The notes: generated from the letters alone by a model not told the origin. A stretch of DNA of 10,107 bases from Planctomycetaceae bacterium (GCA_947479075.1 CANJZR010000095.1:1-10107); one strand, 5' to 3'; shown: positions 1 through 6,109, counted from the first letter of the stretch. Numbers and translations: made by a program.

Positions 1-254
1 ATGACCGCAGTTCCCTCGGGTGTCGCCAGCGTGCTCACCGCCCGGATCGCAGCCAGTGGATCGCCTCCGCCACTGTCGACCGCCGCTCCTGAAACCCGTA
101 ATCCCTGTTCAATATTCCACGTCGCCAGCTGCCAGCTTTCCCGCTGACACAGCTGCGTGATCTCCGTCAGTGCATCCTGCTGTTCATGACTCTCAATCCA
201 GATCCCGGTAAAACAGGCCCGGATGTACTCTGAGAGTTGCTCGCTCAATGCCAT
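1..254 (-). CDS. Probable Ycf46-type AAA+ ATPase, N-terminal fragment
   Basis: This gene starts at an ATG (complement of 252-254) and runs off the left edge after 84 codons. An AGGAGAA Shine-Dalgarno site sits just upstream. The visible part contains ARACFTGIWIESHE-like sequence (residues about 12-24), then QQDALTEITQLCQRESWQLATW, which I recognise as the non-catalytic N-terminal domain of Ycf46-like ATPases: a hydrophobic strand ending in ESHE, followed by a helix that in relatives precedes the AAA+ core. The Walker A and B motifs would lie outside the window, so ATPase activity is not shown here. It is last in an operon with DUF1257 and DUF2997 genes, a combination seen with such ATPases in planctomycetes and cyanobacteria. 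The cellular role is not established. The family call rests on pattern recognition of the N-terminus and on context. Confidence 0.65.
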   Translation of the reverse strand, partial: MALSEQLSEYIRACFTGIWIESHEQQDALTEITQLCQRESWQLATWNIEQGLRVSGAAVDSGGGDPLAAIRAVSTLATPEGTAV

Positions 255-315
255 AGATTCTCCTGTTGAAGTATGAATTGCCGATGAGCCCGTTATGGCT
301 CACGGAGTCGTAATG

Positions 316-546
316 TCACGTTCCCGACTTCTTCATCAGTTGAGCGATGGCTCGCTCCAATCGTGCGATTTTGCCCTGTTGCTTCTCCACCGCATGAAAC
401 GCTCGCTTCAATCGCGACATCCAGCGATCAAGACACTGCTTTTCCATCGCGAGCCGCACACTTCGGGCGGCCAACTTCCGTTCTCGTGCACCATCACCTC
501 CGTCCGGCCTGACAGGGCGAAGCACTCTCCGGCGTGCAGTCGTCAT
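316..546 (-). CDS. Small basic coiled-coil protein of the Ycf46/DUF1257 operon
   Basis: This 76-aa protein has no named domain that I can recognise. Residues 1-30 are very rich in Arg and Lys (RRR near the N-terminus). Residues 33-72 look like one or two amphipathic helices: MEKQCLDRWMSRLKRAFHAV, then KQQGKIARLERAIAQL with hydrophobic residues at heptad-like spacing. A short coiled coil and nucleic-acid or protein binding are plausible but inferred. The ATG overlaps the stop codon of the upstream DUF2997 gene (ATGA at 543-546) and has a GGAGGG site 3 bases before it, so translation is probably coupled. A 61-base gap separates it from the AAA+ gene. Its conserved place between DUF2997 and the ATPase suggests an adaptor for the same complex. 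Confidence 0.72.
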   Translation of the reverse strand: MTTARRRVLRPVRPDGGDGARERKLAARSVRLAMEKQCLDRWMSRLKRAFHAVEKQQGKIARLERAIAQLMKKSGT

Positions 547-737
547 CGTCCCTCCTTCAAATACTGCTGAGACTGCGTCGTCTGATAGAACTCCGGCTTG
601 AGCCGCTCACCCGTCGCCGCCCCCAAAGCCCGTTCGAGGAACTCACTCGCCGCGCGGCAACTGGCCCCGGTAAACCCCTTGGTCTCCATGCGAGTCTCTC
701 CGTTGGGAGCGACAACGACCTCAATCGTCTGACTCAA
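543..737 (-). CDS. DUF2997 family protein
   Basis: This 64-aa protein has the DUF2997 layout: an N-terminal beta strand pair (SQTIEVVVAPNGETRMETKGF), then CRAASEFLERALG, where the Cys-x-x-Ala helix follows the GFTGxxC turn, and a short C-terminal tail. Length is normal for the family. The start codon is TTG, overlapping the stop of the DUF1257 gene (TTGA, 734-737). A GGGAGG Shine-Dalgarno site about 6 bases upstream decides this start. Genes of this family commonly sit next to DUF1257 and Ycf46-like ATPases. Biochemical function is unknown; by context it is probably a small partner of the DUF1257 protein. Overlaps at both ends show tight coupling in this operon. Confidence 0.87.
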   Translation of the reverse strand: MSQTIEVVVAPNGETRMETKGFTGASCRAASEFLERALGAATGERLKPEFYQTTQSQQYLKEGR

Positions 738-1102
738 TACGCACCTCCCATCTGAATCGTGAGCTTGATCGATCCATCTGCCAGCGGTTGCTCCGTCACC
801 GTATGCCCGGCCCGTCGCGCCTCAATCCGTGCCTTCTCAACCGTGTAATTCTGAAGGAATGCATCCAGCTGCTTCTGCTCGCCCCAGCGTCCCTCGAAGT
901 TGTCGAAGGCCACCTTCGCAGTCGCGACATCACACACCACGGGATACCTCCACCCCGGGAGCTTCACTGCCCAGCCCACCGCCGTGCTGCTGAACAGCTT
1001 CACCTCCTCATACACCGGCTCCGCCAACCCCAGCCGCCCACAAGCCCCCCGAATCGCCACCACATCCCGCACCTCCGTCTGCACCTGCACCACATGCGAC
1101 AC
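734..1102 (-). CDS. DUF1257 protein (Ycf35-like)
   Basis: This 122-aa protein is recognisable as DUF1257 by its SHVVQVQTEVRD start, the central LPGWRYPVVCD strand, DNFEGRWGEQKQLD, and the C-terminal HTVTEQPLADGSIKLTIQMGG. It is homologous to the plastid/cyanobacterial Ycf35 family, whose molecular function is unknown. The start chosen is GTG (complement of 1100-1102). This gives the standard SHxV N-terminus and has a GAGAGG Shine-Dalgarno site about 6 bases upstream. A TTG at 1118-1120 is also in frame, but starting there would place that Shine-Dalgarno site inside the gene. It is the first gene of the leftward operon, overlapping DUF2997 by 4 bases. Its promoter should lie in the 1103-1643 divergent region, but I see no convincing one. 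Confidence 0.9.
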   Translation of the reverse strand: MSHVVQVQTEVRDVVAIRGACGRLGLAEPVYEEVKLFSSTAVGWAVKLPGWRYPVVCDVATAKVAFDNFEGRWGEQKQLDAFLQNYTVEKARIEARRAGHTVTEQPLADGSIKLTIQMGGAY

Positions 1103-1311
1103 AACACACCTCTCTCCCAATTAAGACAAGCCCCCGCTGAATCGACCATCGATCCGACACCCAGCGGTAAATAGCAACCGGCCTCGCCCTGAACCAATGA
1201 AATCAGTCCAAGTCAGGCGTAAAATCGTCCTGCAAACCAACTCCTAAGAGTTAGTACCAGAGCATCACGTTATATGACGCATTTTGTGCCCGGATTTAGG
1301 TGAATTCAGTT

Positions 1312-1339
1312 TTCCTGATCGCCGTGACTCCATCAGGAA
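1312..1339. other. Perfect 8-bp stem-loop
   Basis: TTCCTGAT at 1312-1319 pairs exactly with ATCAGGAA at 1332-1339, leaving a 12-base loop. A T-G wobble (1311/1340) could extend it. It lies upstream of the promoter candidate, so it would not be in a transcript starting near 1500. It could belong to a longer transcript, a leftward leader, or a protein-binding site. Confidence 0.45.
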
Positions 1340-1396
1340 GGGTCCCATTTCCGGCATTAGAATAAGGGCTCGCTGCGCCGACACTTGGATGATATC

Positions 1397-1442
1397 GATG
1401 GATTGTTAGTGGCCATTTTCCGGCGATTCATCCATCACTAAC
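1397..1442. other. Two crossing 7-bp stems, pseudoknot or switch candidate
   Basis: GATGGAT (1397-1403) is the exact complement of ATCCATC (1430-1436). GTTAGTG (1405-1411) is the exact complement of CACTAAC (1436-1442). The two stems cross and share one base (1436), so they would form either an H-type pseudoknot or two alternative hairpins. The enclosed loop also has GCC/GGC (1412-1414/1422-1424). On DNA the same symmetry could be an operator. Confidence 0.4.
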
Positions 1443-1463
1443 TCAATGAATGCGTTTTTCGAT

Positions 1464-1493
1464 TTGACTTATGAACATGATCAGGCGTAGTAT
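1464..1493 (+). promoter_or_regulatory. Sigma-70-like promoter candidate for the RT module
   Basis: A -35-like TTGACT at 1464-1469 and a -10-like TAGTAT at 1488-1493 are separated by 18 bases. Transcription would start near 1500, giving a leader of about 145 bases that holds the two stem-loops at 1541-1572 and 1593-1629 before the helicase-like gene. Both hexamers differ from consensus by one base. Planctomycete promoters are less well defined, so this stays a candidate. Confidence 0.45.
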
Positions 1494-1540
1494 TCCCCCC
1501 GTTAACTAACAGGATGATGGTTACTCCCATACCAATCGAC

Positions 1541-1572
1541 AGCGTGATCTCATCGTGATGGGGATCAATGCT
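1541..1572 (+). other. Leader stem-loop 1
   Basis: AGC (1541-1543) pairs with GCT (1570-1572), TGATC (1545-1549) with GATCA (1563-1567) and CAT (1551-1553) with ATG (1558-1560), giving an interrupted hairpin with a 4-base loop. It lies in the predicted leader of the helicase-like/RT transcript. Confidence 0.4.
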
Positions 1573-1592
1573 CTCATCGACATTCGCACAAG

Positions 1593-1629
1593 CCCATCGT
1601 GCAACGATTCCTATTGATCGTTTGATGGG
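1593..1629 (+). other. Leader stem-loop 2, just before the helicase-like gene
   Basis: An outer stem CCCATC/GATGGG (1593-1598/1624-1629) and an inner stem AACGAT/ATCGTT (1603-1608/1617-1622) are both perfect. They are joined by a 4x1 internal loop and closed by an 8-base loop. The hairpin ends 5 bases before the GGAG ribosome-binding site (1635-1638), so it could influence initiation of the downstream gene or be the 3' part of a leader RNA. Confidence 0.5.
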
Positions 1630-1643
1630 AACCCGGAGTAGCT

Positions 1644-3179
1644 GTGATCATGCTCGATACTGATTTCGTGCATCAGGCAAGAGTATTTGCCAGATCAGAT
1701 GCCGCATCACTCAGCTCTGACAGCCAGACGAATACAAGGCCTGATGAGGGCGTTGCAGATCAGATCACGATCACGGTACTCCCCACTGGGATGGCGATTG
1801 TTCAGCCAGCCTGTGAAGACGTGTTGCGACCGATTCTCACGTACCAGGAGATGACATTTCGACGAAAAGGCAGTGATCAAGTGTCAGGAGCGTTCATGAC
1901 GGTATCTGTCTATTCGATTGAAGATGACCGCCTGTTGATGCCTCATGGCTGTGTGCCGCGCGTGAAACGGTGTTTAGAACAACGTGGACACCTTGTGACA
2001 ATCATGGATCACCGTGTTCCGGACGCCCACTTTGACTTGGCAACGGCAAATCGTGTTGTAGACACGGAAGGACGATTTCCAGGACTGGCTGCGAGGCTAC
2101 GTGTCCGCCGTGAGGGAATCATCGAGGTGGAAACTGGCAAACAGCAATCAGAGATGATTGCAGCCATGTGTTTGCTATCTCCCCAGACAAAGTTCCTGAT
2201 TGCCTGCAAAACGATCGATGCGGCCCGAGAATTGGCAGTGGACTTGCGGCCTTATCTCGTGAACGAGGTCGACGCTGTCCACGGGCACAATTGGCGGTAC
2301 TCGCGTCGAGTCGTCTGCTGTACCTTCGGCAGCTTGGATCGAAGTGATCCTCAAGCTTGGGATGTCTTGATATTTGCGGACGCCTTTAATGGGATTCAAA
2401 AGACGAATAATCCCGCCCGTGGTAAATATGCCCACCGAAGGGTGTATGCCTTGGTGGCCCCCAGTCTGCCAAGATCGCAGACGGATGAGCTGTTGTTTGA
2501 AGTCCTGGCCGGTGAGGTCATTTATCGTGATCCAAAGTGCCGTCAGAAAGTACGGCAAAATCTGAGCGTTGCATTCGCGACTCGTTCTTCCCCGAGTGTT
2601 TCAGAGCAACCGAGTCCTCTCGCACGTCACATGAGCCTGAGGACTGACGAGGCTCGGAACCGATCCATCGCTCACTTGGCAATGACGCTGTCCTCTGGCG
2701 AACCAACGTCCGACTGGAATCTGGAGAGGATTCTGCCGGACACGACTGGGCAACCATCTCCTGGTTCGAAGCCTGGAGTAATCATATTGGTCGACTCTGT
2801 CGAACACGGAGAGCAGCTTCAACGCTTGCTACCGAGTTGGTATCTACACGATGGACGCCCGAGCAATTGCTCGACCAGTGTCTTGAGACGTACGGCTGAT
2901 GCCTGGGGAATTTCAAGCAACACCATCGTGACTGCTGTCGCGGCCTCTAGAATGCACACCTTCCACTGTCAGATCGTCATTTGGGCGAGTGGTGGAACCA
3001 GGCCCTTCATTCCCCAGTACTTTGATCGTCTTCCGAGACCGTGCCTCTTTGTCGACTTTTGGGACCACAGGAATGGTCAGCCAGCAGAAGATACTCAGGA
3101 GCGTTTGAAATTCTATCGCTCCTGCAATTGTCGCATTCTCAGCCATGACCTCGCTCACCAGGAGCGCCTGCTCGCATAG
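1644..3179 (+). CDS. Degenerate SF2 helicase-like protein paired with RT
   Basis: This 511-aa protein has the layout of an SF2 (DEAD/DEAH, UvsW-like) helicase with its catalytic motifs eroded. Residues 60-125 resemble the N-terminal domain of phage/bacterial helicases (LLMPHGCVPRVKRCLEQRG, then DHRVP). A RecA1-like part follows: GIIEVETGKQQSE (158-170) sits where Walker A (TGxGKT) should be, and AWDVLIFADAF (238-248) sits where the DExH box should be; both lack key residues. Residues 378-396 (VIILVDSVEHGEQLQRLLP) and 426-451 (NTIVTAVAAS, then IVIWASGG) resemble RecA2 motifs IV-V, but the QxxGRxxR motif VI is absent. ATP hydrolysis is therefore unlikely; a structural or nucleic-acid-binding role is inferred. 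The start is GTG at 1644 (GGAG 5 bases before), with ATG at 1650 an alternative. The RT gene follows after 102 bases on the same strand, suggesting an operon. The fold call needs a structure or profile check. Confidence 0.65.
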   Translation: MIMLDTDFVHQARVFARSDAASLSSDSQTNTRPDEGVADQITITVLPTGMAIVQPACEDVLRPILTYQEMTFRRKGSDQVSGAFMTVSVYSIEDDRLLMPHGCVPRVKRCLEQRGHLVTIMDHRVPDAHFDLATANRVVDTEGRFPGLAARLRVRREGIIEVETGKQQSEMIAAMCLLSPQTKFLIACKTIDAARELAVDLRPYLVNEVDAVHGHNWRYSRRVVCCTFGSLDRSDPQAWDVLIFADAFNGIQKTNNPARGKYAHRRVYALVAPSLPRSQTDELLFEVLAGEVIYRDPKCRQKVRQNLSVAFATRSSPSVSEQPSPLARHMSLRTDEARNRSIAHLAMTLSSGEPTSDWNLERILPDTTGQPSPGSKPGVIILVDSVEHGEQLQRLLPSWYLHDGRPSNCSTSVLRRTADAWGISSNTIVTAVAASRMHTFHCQIVIWASGGTRPFIPQYFDRLPRPCLFVDFWDHRNGQPAEDTQERLKFYRSCNCRILSHDLAHQERLLA

Positions 3180-3223
3180 CAGATTGCATCCAGGCACTCT
3201 GGTTCTCATCGAAACACTTCGCG

Positions 3224-3240
3224 TCGACCTCATCGGTCGA
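3224..3240 (+). other. Intercistronic hairpin between helicase-like and RT genes
   Basis: TCGACC (3224-3229) pairs perfectly with GGTCGA (3235-3240) around a 5-base loop. There is no T-tract after it, so it is not a classical terminator. It may tune expression of the RT gene, whose own AAGGAG site lies 8 bases before the ATG at 3282. Confidence 0.35.
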
Positions 3241-3281
3241 ATCGTTCTCAGTTTAGTCCTCGCAAGAAAGGAGAGTGACCA

Positions 3282-5189
3282 ATGTACAACAGGCCCGGCA
3301 GGCGATGGGCCTCAATGGGAATCGCCGGCATTCATGCCCGCCAGATGCCAGCAGGCCGCCACGAGGGCGCTGCCGGAGAGTTCCTGCGCCGACATGAATG
3401 TGAAGCCAAGCAGGCAGCACGCAGCAGCAGACGTGAACTTCAAGAGTTTGCCAATCAGCTGCTGACGCGAGCTGGAGATACCCGAAACGTCAAAACTGCC
3501 ATCGAACATTGTGCATCTCGGGGACAAGCTGCTGGACCGAATGGCCTTAAGCCAAGCGATCTGGATAGCCGAATCCGATGGGACCTCGCCCGAGTACTTG
3601 GTGAATTGATCAGTGAGGGGCAGTACCGCCCCAGCGAACCAAGAATAGACTGGATTAGTAAGGGCAGAGGCCGCGGCCGACGCCCGATCCGTATCCAGAA
3701 CTTCGAGGATCGCTGTGTAGAACGGGCCGTCCTTCAAGTGATCAATCCCATCCTGGATACACAATTCGGTGACCACTCAATGGGCTTCCGTAGTCCGGGC
3801 TACTCTCGCGAGTTTGCTCTGGCAACGGCAGAACATTGGGCACTGACCCACAACCAATGGTCGTGGATCAGCGAGGATCTTCGTGACGCTTTCGAGCATG
3901 TCCCCACCGGCAGACTGTCACAGGCACTCCGCAGGATGATCCCATCCGACGAGATCTGTGACTTTATCAGTCGGATCGCCTTTAACACGTCCGGCAGAGG
4001 GCTCCGTCAGGGAGGGCCACTGTCACCGGCACTGCTCAATGTGTACCTACATGGGACACTTGACCGCTGGTGGCAGCAGACCTACCCGAGGACTCCTTTG
4101 TTGCGTGTGGCAGACGATCTACTGATCCTGGCACAACCAGACGAGGTCCAATCTCTGTACAGCGCCCTCCAACAGAGGACGGTGAGTATTGGAATGCCTC
4201 TGAAGGGAAACCCCCAATCATCCATCCGTGACCTGACAACCGGCAATTCTGTTGATTGGCTGGGATATCAGATCCAGAGAGGTGAATCGGGACTTCAAGC
4301 CAGTATCTGCCAGAAGTCATGGGACAAACTCGAAGACAACCTGAATCTGGCATGGGAATCCCCAATTCCCTCTCTTGCAGCTTATGACACGATCAGAGGA
4401 TGGATCAGTCAGCAGGGGGCCACTTACCAGGAATCGAAGGTGTCTGATGTTTATCGGGAGATCTCTCGTCTCGCATTACAGTGTGGTTTCCAGGAGATCC
4501 CCACATCTCAAGAGGTGGCTTATCTATGGTCTAAGGCCTATGACCGAGATTGGCTTAAAGCCCGACGAGATGTGGTGGAAAGATATGAACTGGAACCGAT
4601 GCCTGCTGACGGCTCCGCCCGTCAGCATTCCGAACCAGCGGCAGTTTCTCGCCGCGGCAGTGTGGCAAACGCCACCAGCAATTCTTCGCAGTCAGCGCCG
4701 AGGCGGCGCGAAGTGTTCTTGTACTGCGACGGATCATTCCTGTCCCGTGGGAGAGTGGGGGCTTGGGGCTTTCTGTCGATTGACGGGGAGACAGGACATT
4801 CATTCTCAAACGGGCAGGCATGCTTTGACACGACCAACAATCGCATGGAATTGACGGCAGTCATTCATGGGCTGTCATCGCTCACCGAGTCGTCGCGTGT
4901 CCATCTGGTTCTTGACAGCCGGTACGTAACAGATGGGATCGCTCTTCATCTACCGAACTGGATTGCCAACAACTGGCGAACGACAGGTCGACGAAGGTCT
5001 CCTGTGAAGAACTTCGACCTGTGGCAACAACTGGTCACCCAACTGGAATTGCACGAAGTCGACTGCGAATGGGTACGCGGCCACAGCGGACATCCAGAAA
5101 ACGAGTTTGTGGACCAGATGGTCAACGGCATCGCGGAACATACGCTGCAAAATATCACGACATCTTCGGGGGAAGGCTTCCCGATATGA
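3282..5189 (+). CDS. Reverse transcriptase-RNase HI fusion protein
   Basis: This 635-aa RNA-directed DNA polymerase carries its own RNase H. RT region (about 70-335): AGPNGLKPSDL (84-94, motif 0/1), KGRGRGRRPIRIQNFEDR (127-144), GFR (168-170), motif A EDLRDAF with D199, motif B QGGPLSP (243-249), motif C VADD (276-279, where YADD is usual) and WLGYQI (326-331). The Lys of motif D is not obvious. Residues 340-435 form a thumb-like helical region. A Ser/Ala/Arg-rich linker (438-475) leads to a complete RNase HI domain (476-622) with D483 (CDGS), E523 (RMEL), D545 (LDSRYV), GHSGHPENE (600-608) and D611. It should copy RNA to DNA and degrade the RNA strand. The motif pattern is group II-like, but no HNH endonuclease and no intron core were found. 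The ATG at 3282 has AAGGAG 8 bases upstream. It forms a module with the helicase-like gene; the RNA template is unknown. Confidence 0.93.
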   Translation: MYNRPGRRWASMGIAGIHARQMPAGRHEGAAGEFLRRHECEAKQAARSSRRELQEFANQLLTRAGDTRNVKTAIEHCASRGQAAGPNGLKPSDLDSRIRWDLARVLGELISEGQYRPSEPRIDWISKGRGRGRRPIRIQNFEDRCVERAVLQVINPILDTQFGDHSMGFRSPGYSREFALATAEHWALTHNQWSWISEDLRDAFEHVPTGRLSQALRRMIPSDEICDFISRIAFNTSGRGLRQGGPLSPALLNVYLHGTLDRWWQQTYPRTPLLRVADDLLILAQPDEVQSLYSALQQRTVSIGMPLKGNPQSSIRDLTTGNSVDWLGYQIQRGESGLQASICQKSWDKLEDNLNLAWESPIPSLAAYDTIRGWISQQGATYQESKVSDVYREISRLALQCGFQEIPTSQEVAYLWSKAYDRDWLKARRDVVERYELEPMPADGSARQHSEPAAVSRRGSVANATSNSSQSAPRRREVFLYCDGSFLSRGRVGAWGFLSIDGETGHSFSNGQACFDTTNNRMELTAVIHGLSSLTESSRVHLVLDSRYVTDGIALHLPNWIANNWRTTGRRRSPVKNFDLWQQLVTQLELHEVDCEWVRGHSGHPENEFVDQMVNGIAEHTLQNITTSSGEGFPI

Positions 5190-5581
5190 CCGTCATTCTC
5201 CTGAGTCTAGGCGCAAAGCGAATGAAATGCCGATGAGTCTCTCGATCAACCAGAGTCTGAGGAGCGTCAGTCATGCGATTGGACGCTCTTGCTCCGAATG
5301 TTGCTGGCGGAGCCCGCTCACCAGAACTTGCTGAAAAAACTACTTCCCATCCGCCATGTCACTTTGCACATCTGGGCACATCGACAAAGCTGATGAGATG
5401 CGGATGATGACTAATTCTTCTGAGTTCGCTGACCTGGACGCATGTGTGCCACCATTATTCCCCAAAACGCGCCACCGTTTTCAATTGGGCTTAACAACTG
5501 GAGGATGAATCGAAGGCTTGAATGAATTCACTCACCAACACGAAAGAGAACTAGACCTTTCCACTTGGTAGACATAGAATC
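5190..5581. other. Gene-free region after the RT gene
   Basis: About 390 bases separate the RT gene from the metal operon and no convincing coding frame is present. The first 220 bases form a chain of stem-loops (listed separately). From 5411 to 5581 I see no clear structure, no convincing sigma-70 promoter and no metal-regulator palindrome, although the promoter of the downstream operon is expected here. Confidence 0.6.
5198..5406 (+). ncRNA. Candidate structured RNA, four consecutive stem-loops
   Basis: Four stems follow the RT stop codon. (a) 5198-5208 pairs with 5254-5264 at 9 of 11 positions. (b) GAGCGTC (5262-5268) pairs perfectly with GACGCTC (5282-5288), extendable to 9 pairs (5260-5290), with a 13-base loop. 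(c) CTGG..GAG (5304-5312) pairs with CTC.CCAG (5317-5324). (d) CATCCGC (5348-5354) pairs with GCGGATG (5400-5406) and encloses TCACTTTG (5359-5366) paired with CAAAG.TGA (5385-5393). Stems (a) and (b) share bases 5260-5264 and are mutually exclusive there. GAGTCT occurs three times (5203, 5235, 5253) and GCACATC twice (5366, 5376). None has a T-tract, so simple terminators do not explain them. A template or guide RNA for the RT is possible but unproven; the region could also be a transcript 3' end. Confidence 0.35.
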
Positions 5582-6067
5582 ATGTTCAAGGAGTTGCACG
5601 TCGTGTTTCGATTGCTGCTTACAACATACTGGTTGGCGCTGGGTATCACGGGATTTAATCCGTGCTGCTGTTCAGCGGCGCGGCTCGTTTCTGCTGTGAG
5701 ATTCTGTGTTTCGCTTGGGGCAGACAGCAGCGACTCATCGGACTGTTGCTGTGACATGAGGTCTGCTGGTTCACCGAGTCGACGGTCCAACCAGAAGGGG
5801 TTTTGTGCGGAACTGCCATCATCGCATCCCGCACCTCACCACTGTCAGTGTACGAAGTCTCCTTGCACCAGTGTGCCTGAGAAGGTTTGCGGTCCGTTGG
5901 AATCGTCGGCATCTTGGCTGGATCATCTGGCTCAGTGTGACGATCTGCGTTTGTACACGATCCCGGTTCAACAGGATGTCTCGTGTGCAGAATTGTATGA
6001 ATGCGATGAGAGTGCGTTACCGTCGGGTAATGAGATTTGTGTGATATTGTGCTCGTGGCGTTGCTGA
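5582..6067 (+). CDS. Cys-rich exported hypothetical protein, start of metal operon
   Basis: This 161-aa protein does not match a family I can name. It starts with a hydrophobic segment (about residues 6-25, VVFRLLLTTYWLALGITGF), a signal peptide or membrane anchor. Eighteen of 161 residues are Cys, including CCC at 28-30 and 55-57 and a CQC...C cluster at 88-95 with His at 82, 86 and 87; the last residue is Cys. Soft-metal binding outside the cytoplasm is a reasonable inference from composition and neighbours. The start codon has no strong Shine-Dalgarno site. It lies upstream of the lipoprotein and efflux genes on the same strand, with a 217-base gap containing a hairpin. Low sequence complexity makes some codon-level doubt possible, but the open frame and the position of the hydrophobic start support a real gene. 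Confidence 0.65.
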   Translation: MFKELHVVFRLLLTTYWLALGITGFNPCCCSAARLVSAVRFCVSLGADSSDSSDCCCDMRSAGSPSRRSNQKGFCAELPSSHPAPHHCQCTKSPCTSVPEKVCGPLESSASWLDHLAQCDDLRLYTIPVQQDVSCAELYECDESALPSGNEICVILCSWRC

Positions 6068-6081
6068 TCGCCAGCCCGGAA

Positions 6082-6109
6082 CAGCCTCAGCGGAATCGCT
6101 GACTGGCTG
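6082..6109 (+). other. Stable stem-loop after the Cys-rich gene
   Basis: CAGCC+TCAGCG (6082-6092) pairs with CGCTGA+(CT bulge)+GGCTG (6097-6109), an 11-bp stem with a 2-base bulge and a GAAT tetraloop, 14 bases after the stop codon. It resembles a terminator or RNA 3' end protector but lacks a T-tract. The rest of 6068-6284 shows nothing else clear. Confidence 0.5.

Larger units (their letters stand above)
1103..1643. other. Gene-free divergent region with several stem-loops
   Basis: About 540 bases separate the leftward DUF1257 operon from the rightward helicase-like/RT module. No reading frame here looks coding. It contains a small hairpin at 1239-1252 (AACTC, loop CTAA, GAGTT), larger stem-loops at 1312-1339, 1397-1442, 1541-1572 and 1593-1629, and a promoter candidate at 1464-1493. 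An imperfect direct repeat, CCATTTCCGGCATT at 1345-1358 and CCATTTTCCGGCGATT at 1413-1428, lies in the first half. The amount of secondary structure next to an RT gene makes a non-coding RNA possible. That is inference only. Confidence 0.6.

Noticed and set aside
1118..1120. TTG as start of the DUF1257 gene
   Set aside because: The GAGAGG ribosome-binding site lies between this TTG and the GTG at 1100-1102, and the GTG gives the family's standard N-terminus.
1269..1274. TATAAC on the minus strand as a -10 box for the DUF1257 operon
   Set aside because: No -35-like element at 16-18 bases upstream; AT-rich words of this size arise by chance.
2175..2822. Antisense open frames within the helicase-like gene
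   Set aside because: They are out-of-frame shadows of a long coding sequence with recognisable motifs; none shows its own start signals.
5107..5334. Short open frames crossing the end of the RT gene and the following gap
   Set aside because: They overlap the RNase H coding sequence in another frame, lack family resemblance and lack ribosome-binding sites.
3282..5600. Group II intron containing the RT
   Set aside because: No recognisable domain V-like hairpin follows the gene, and the protein has no HNH endonuclease. A strongly diverged intron cannot be excluded without a covariance-model search.
3200..5600. Diversity-generating retroelement
   Set aside because: I found no near-identical template/variable repeat pair with A-biased differences and no C-type lectin-like target gene.
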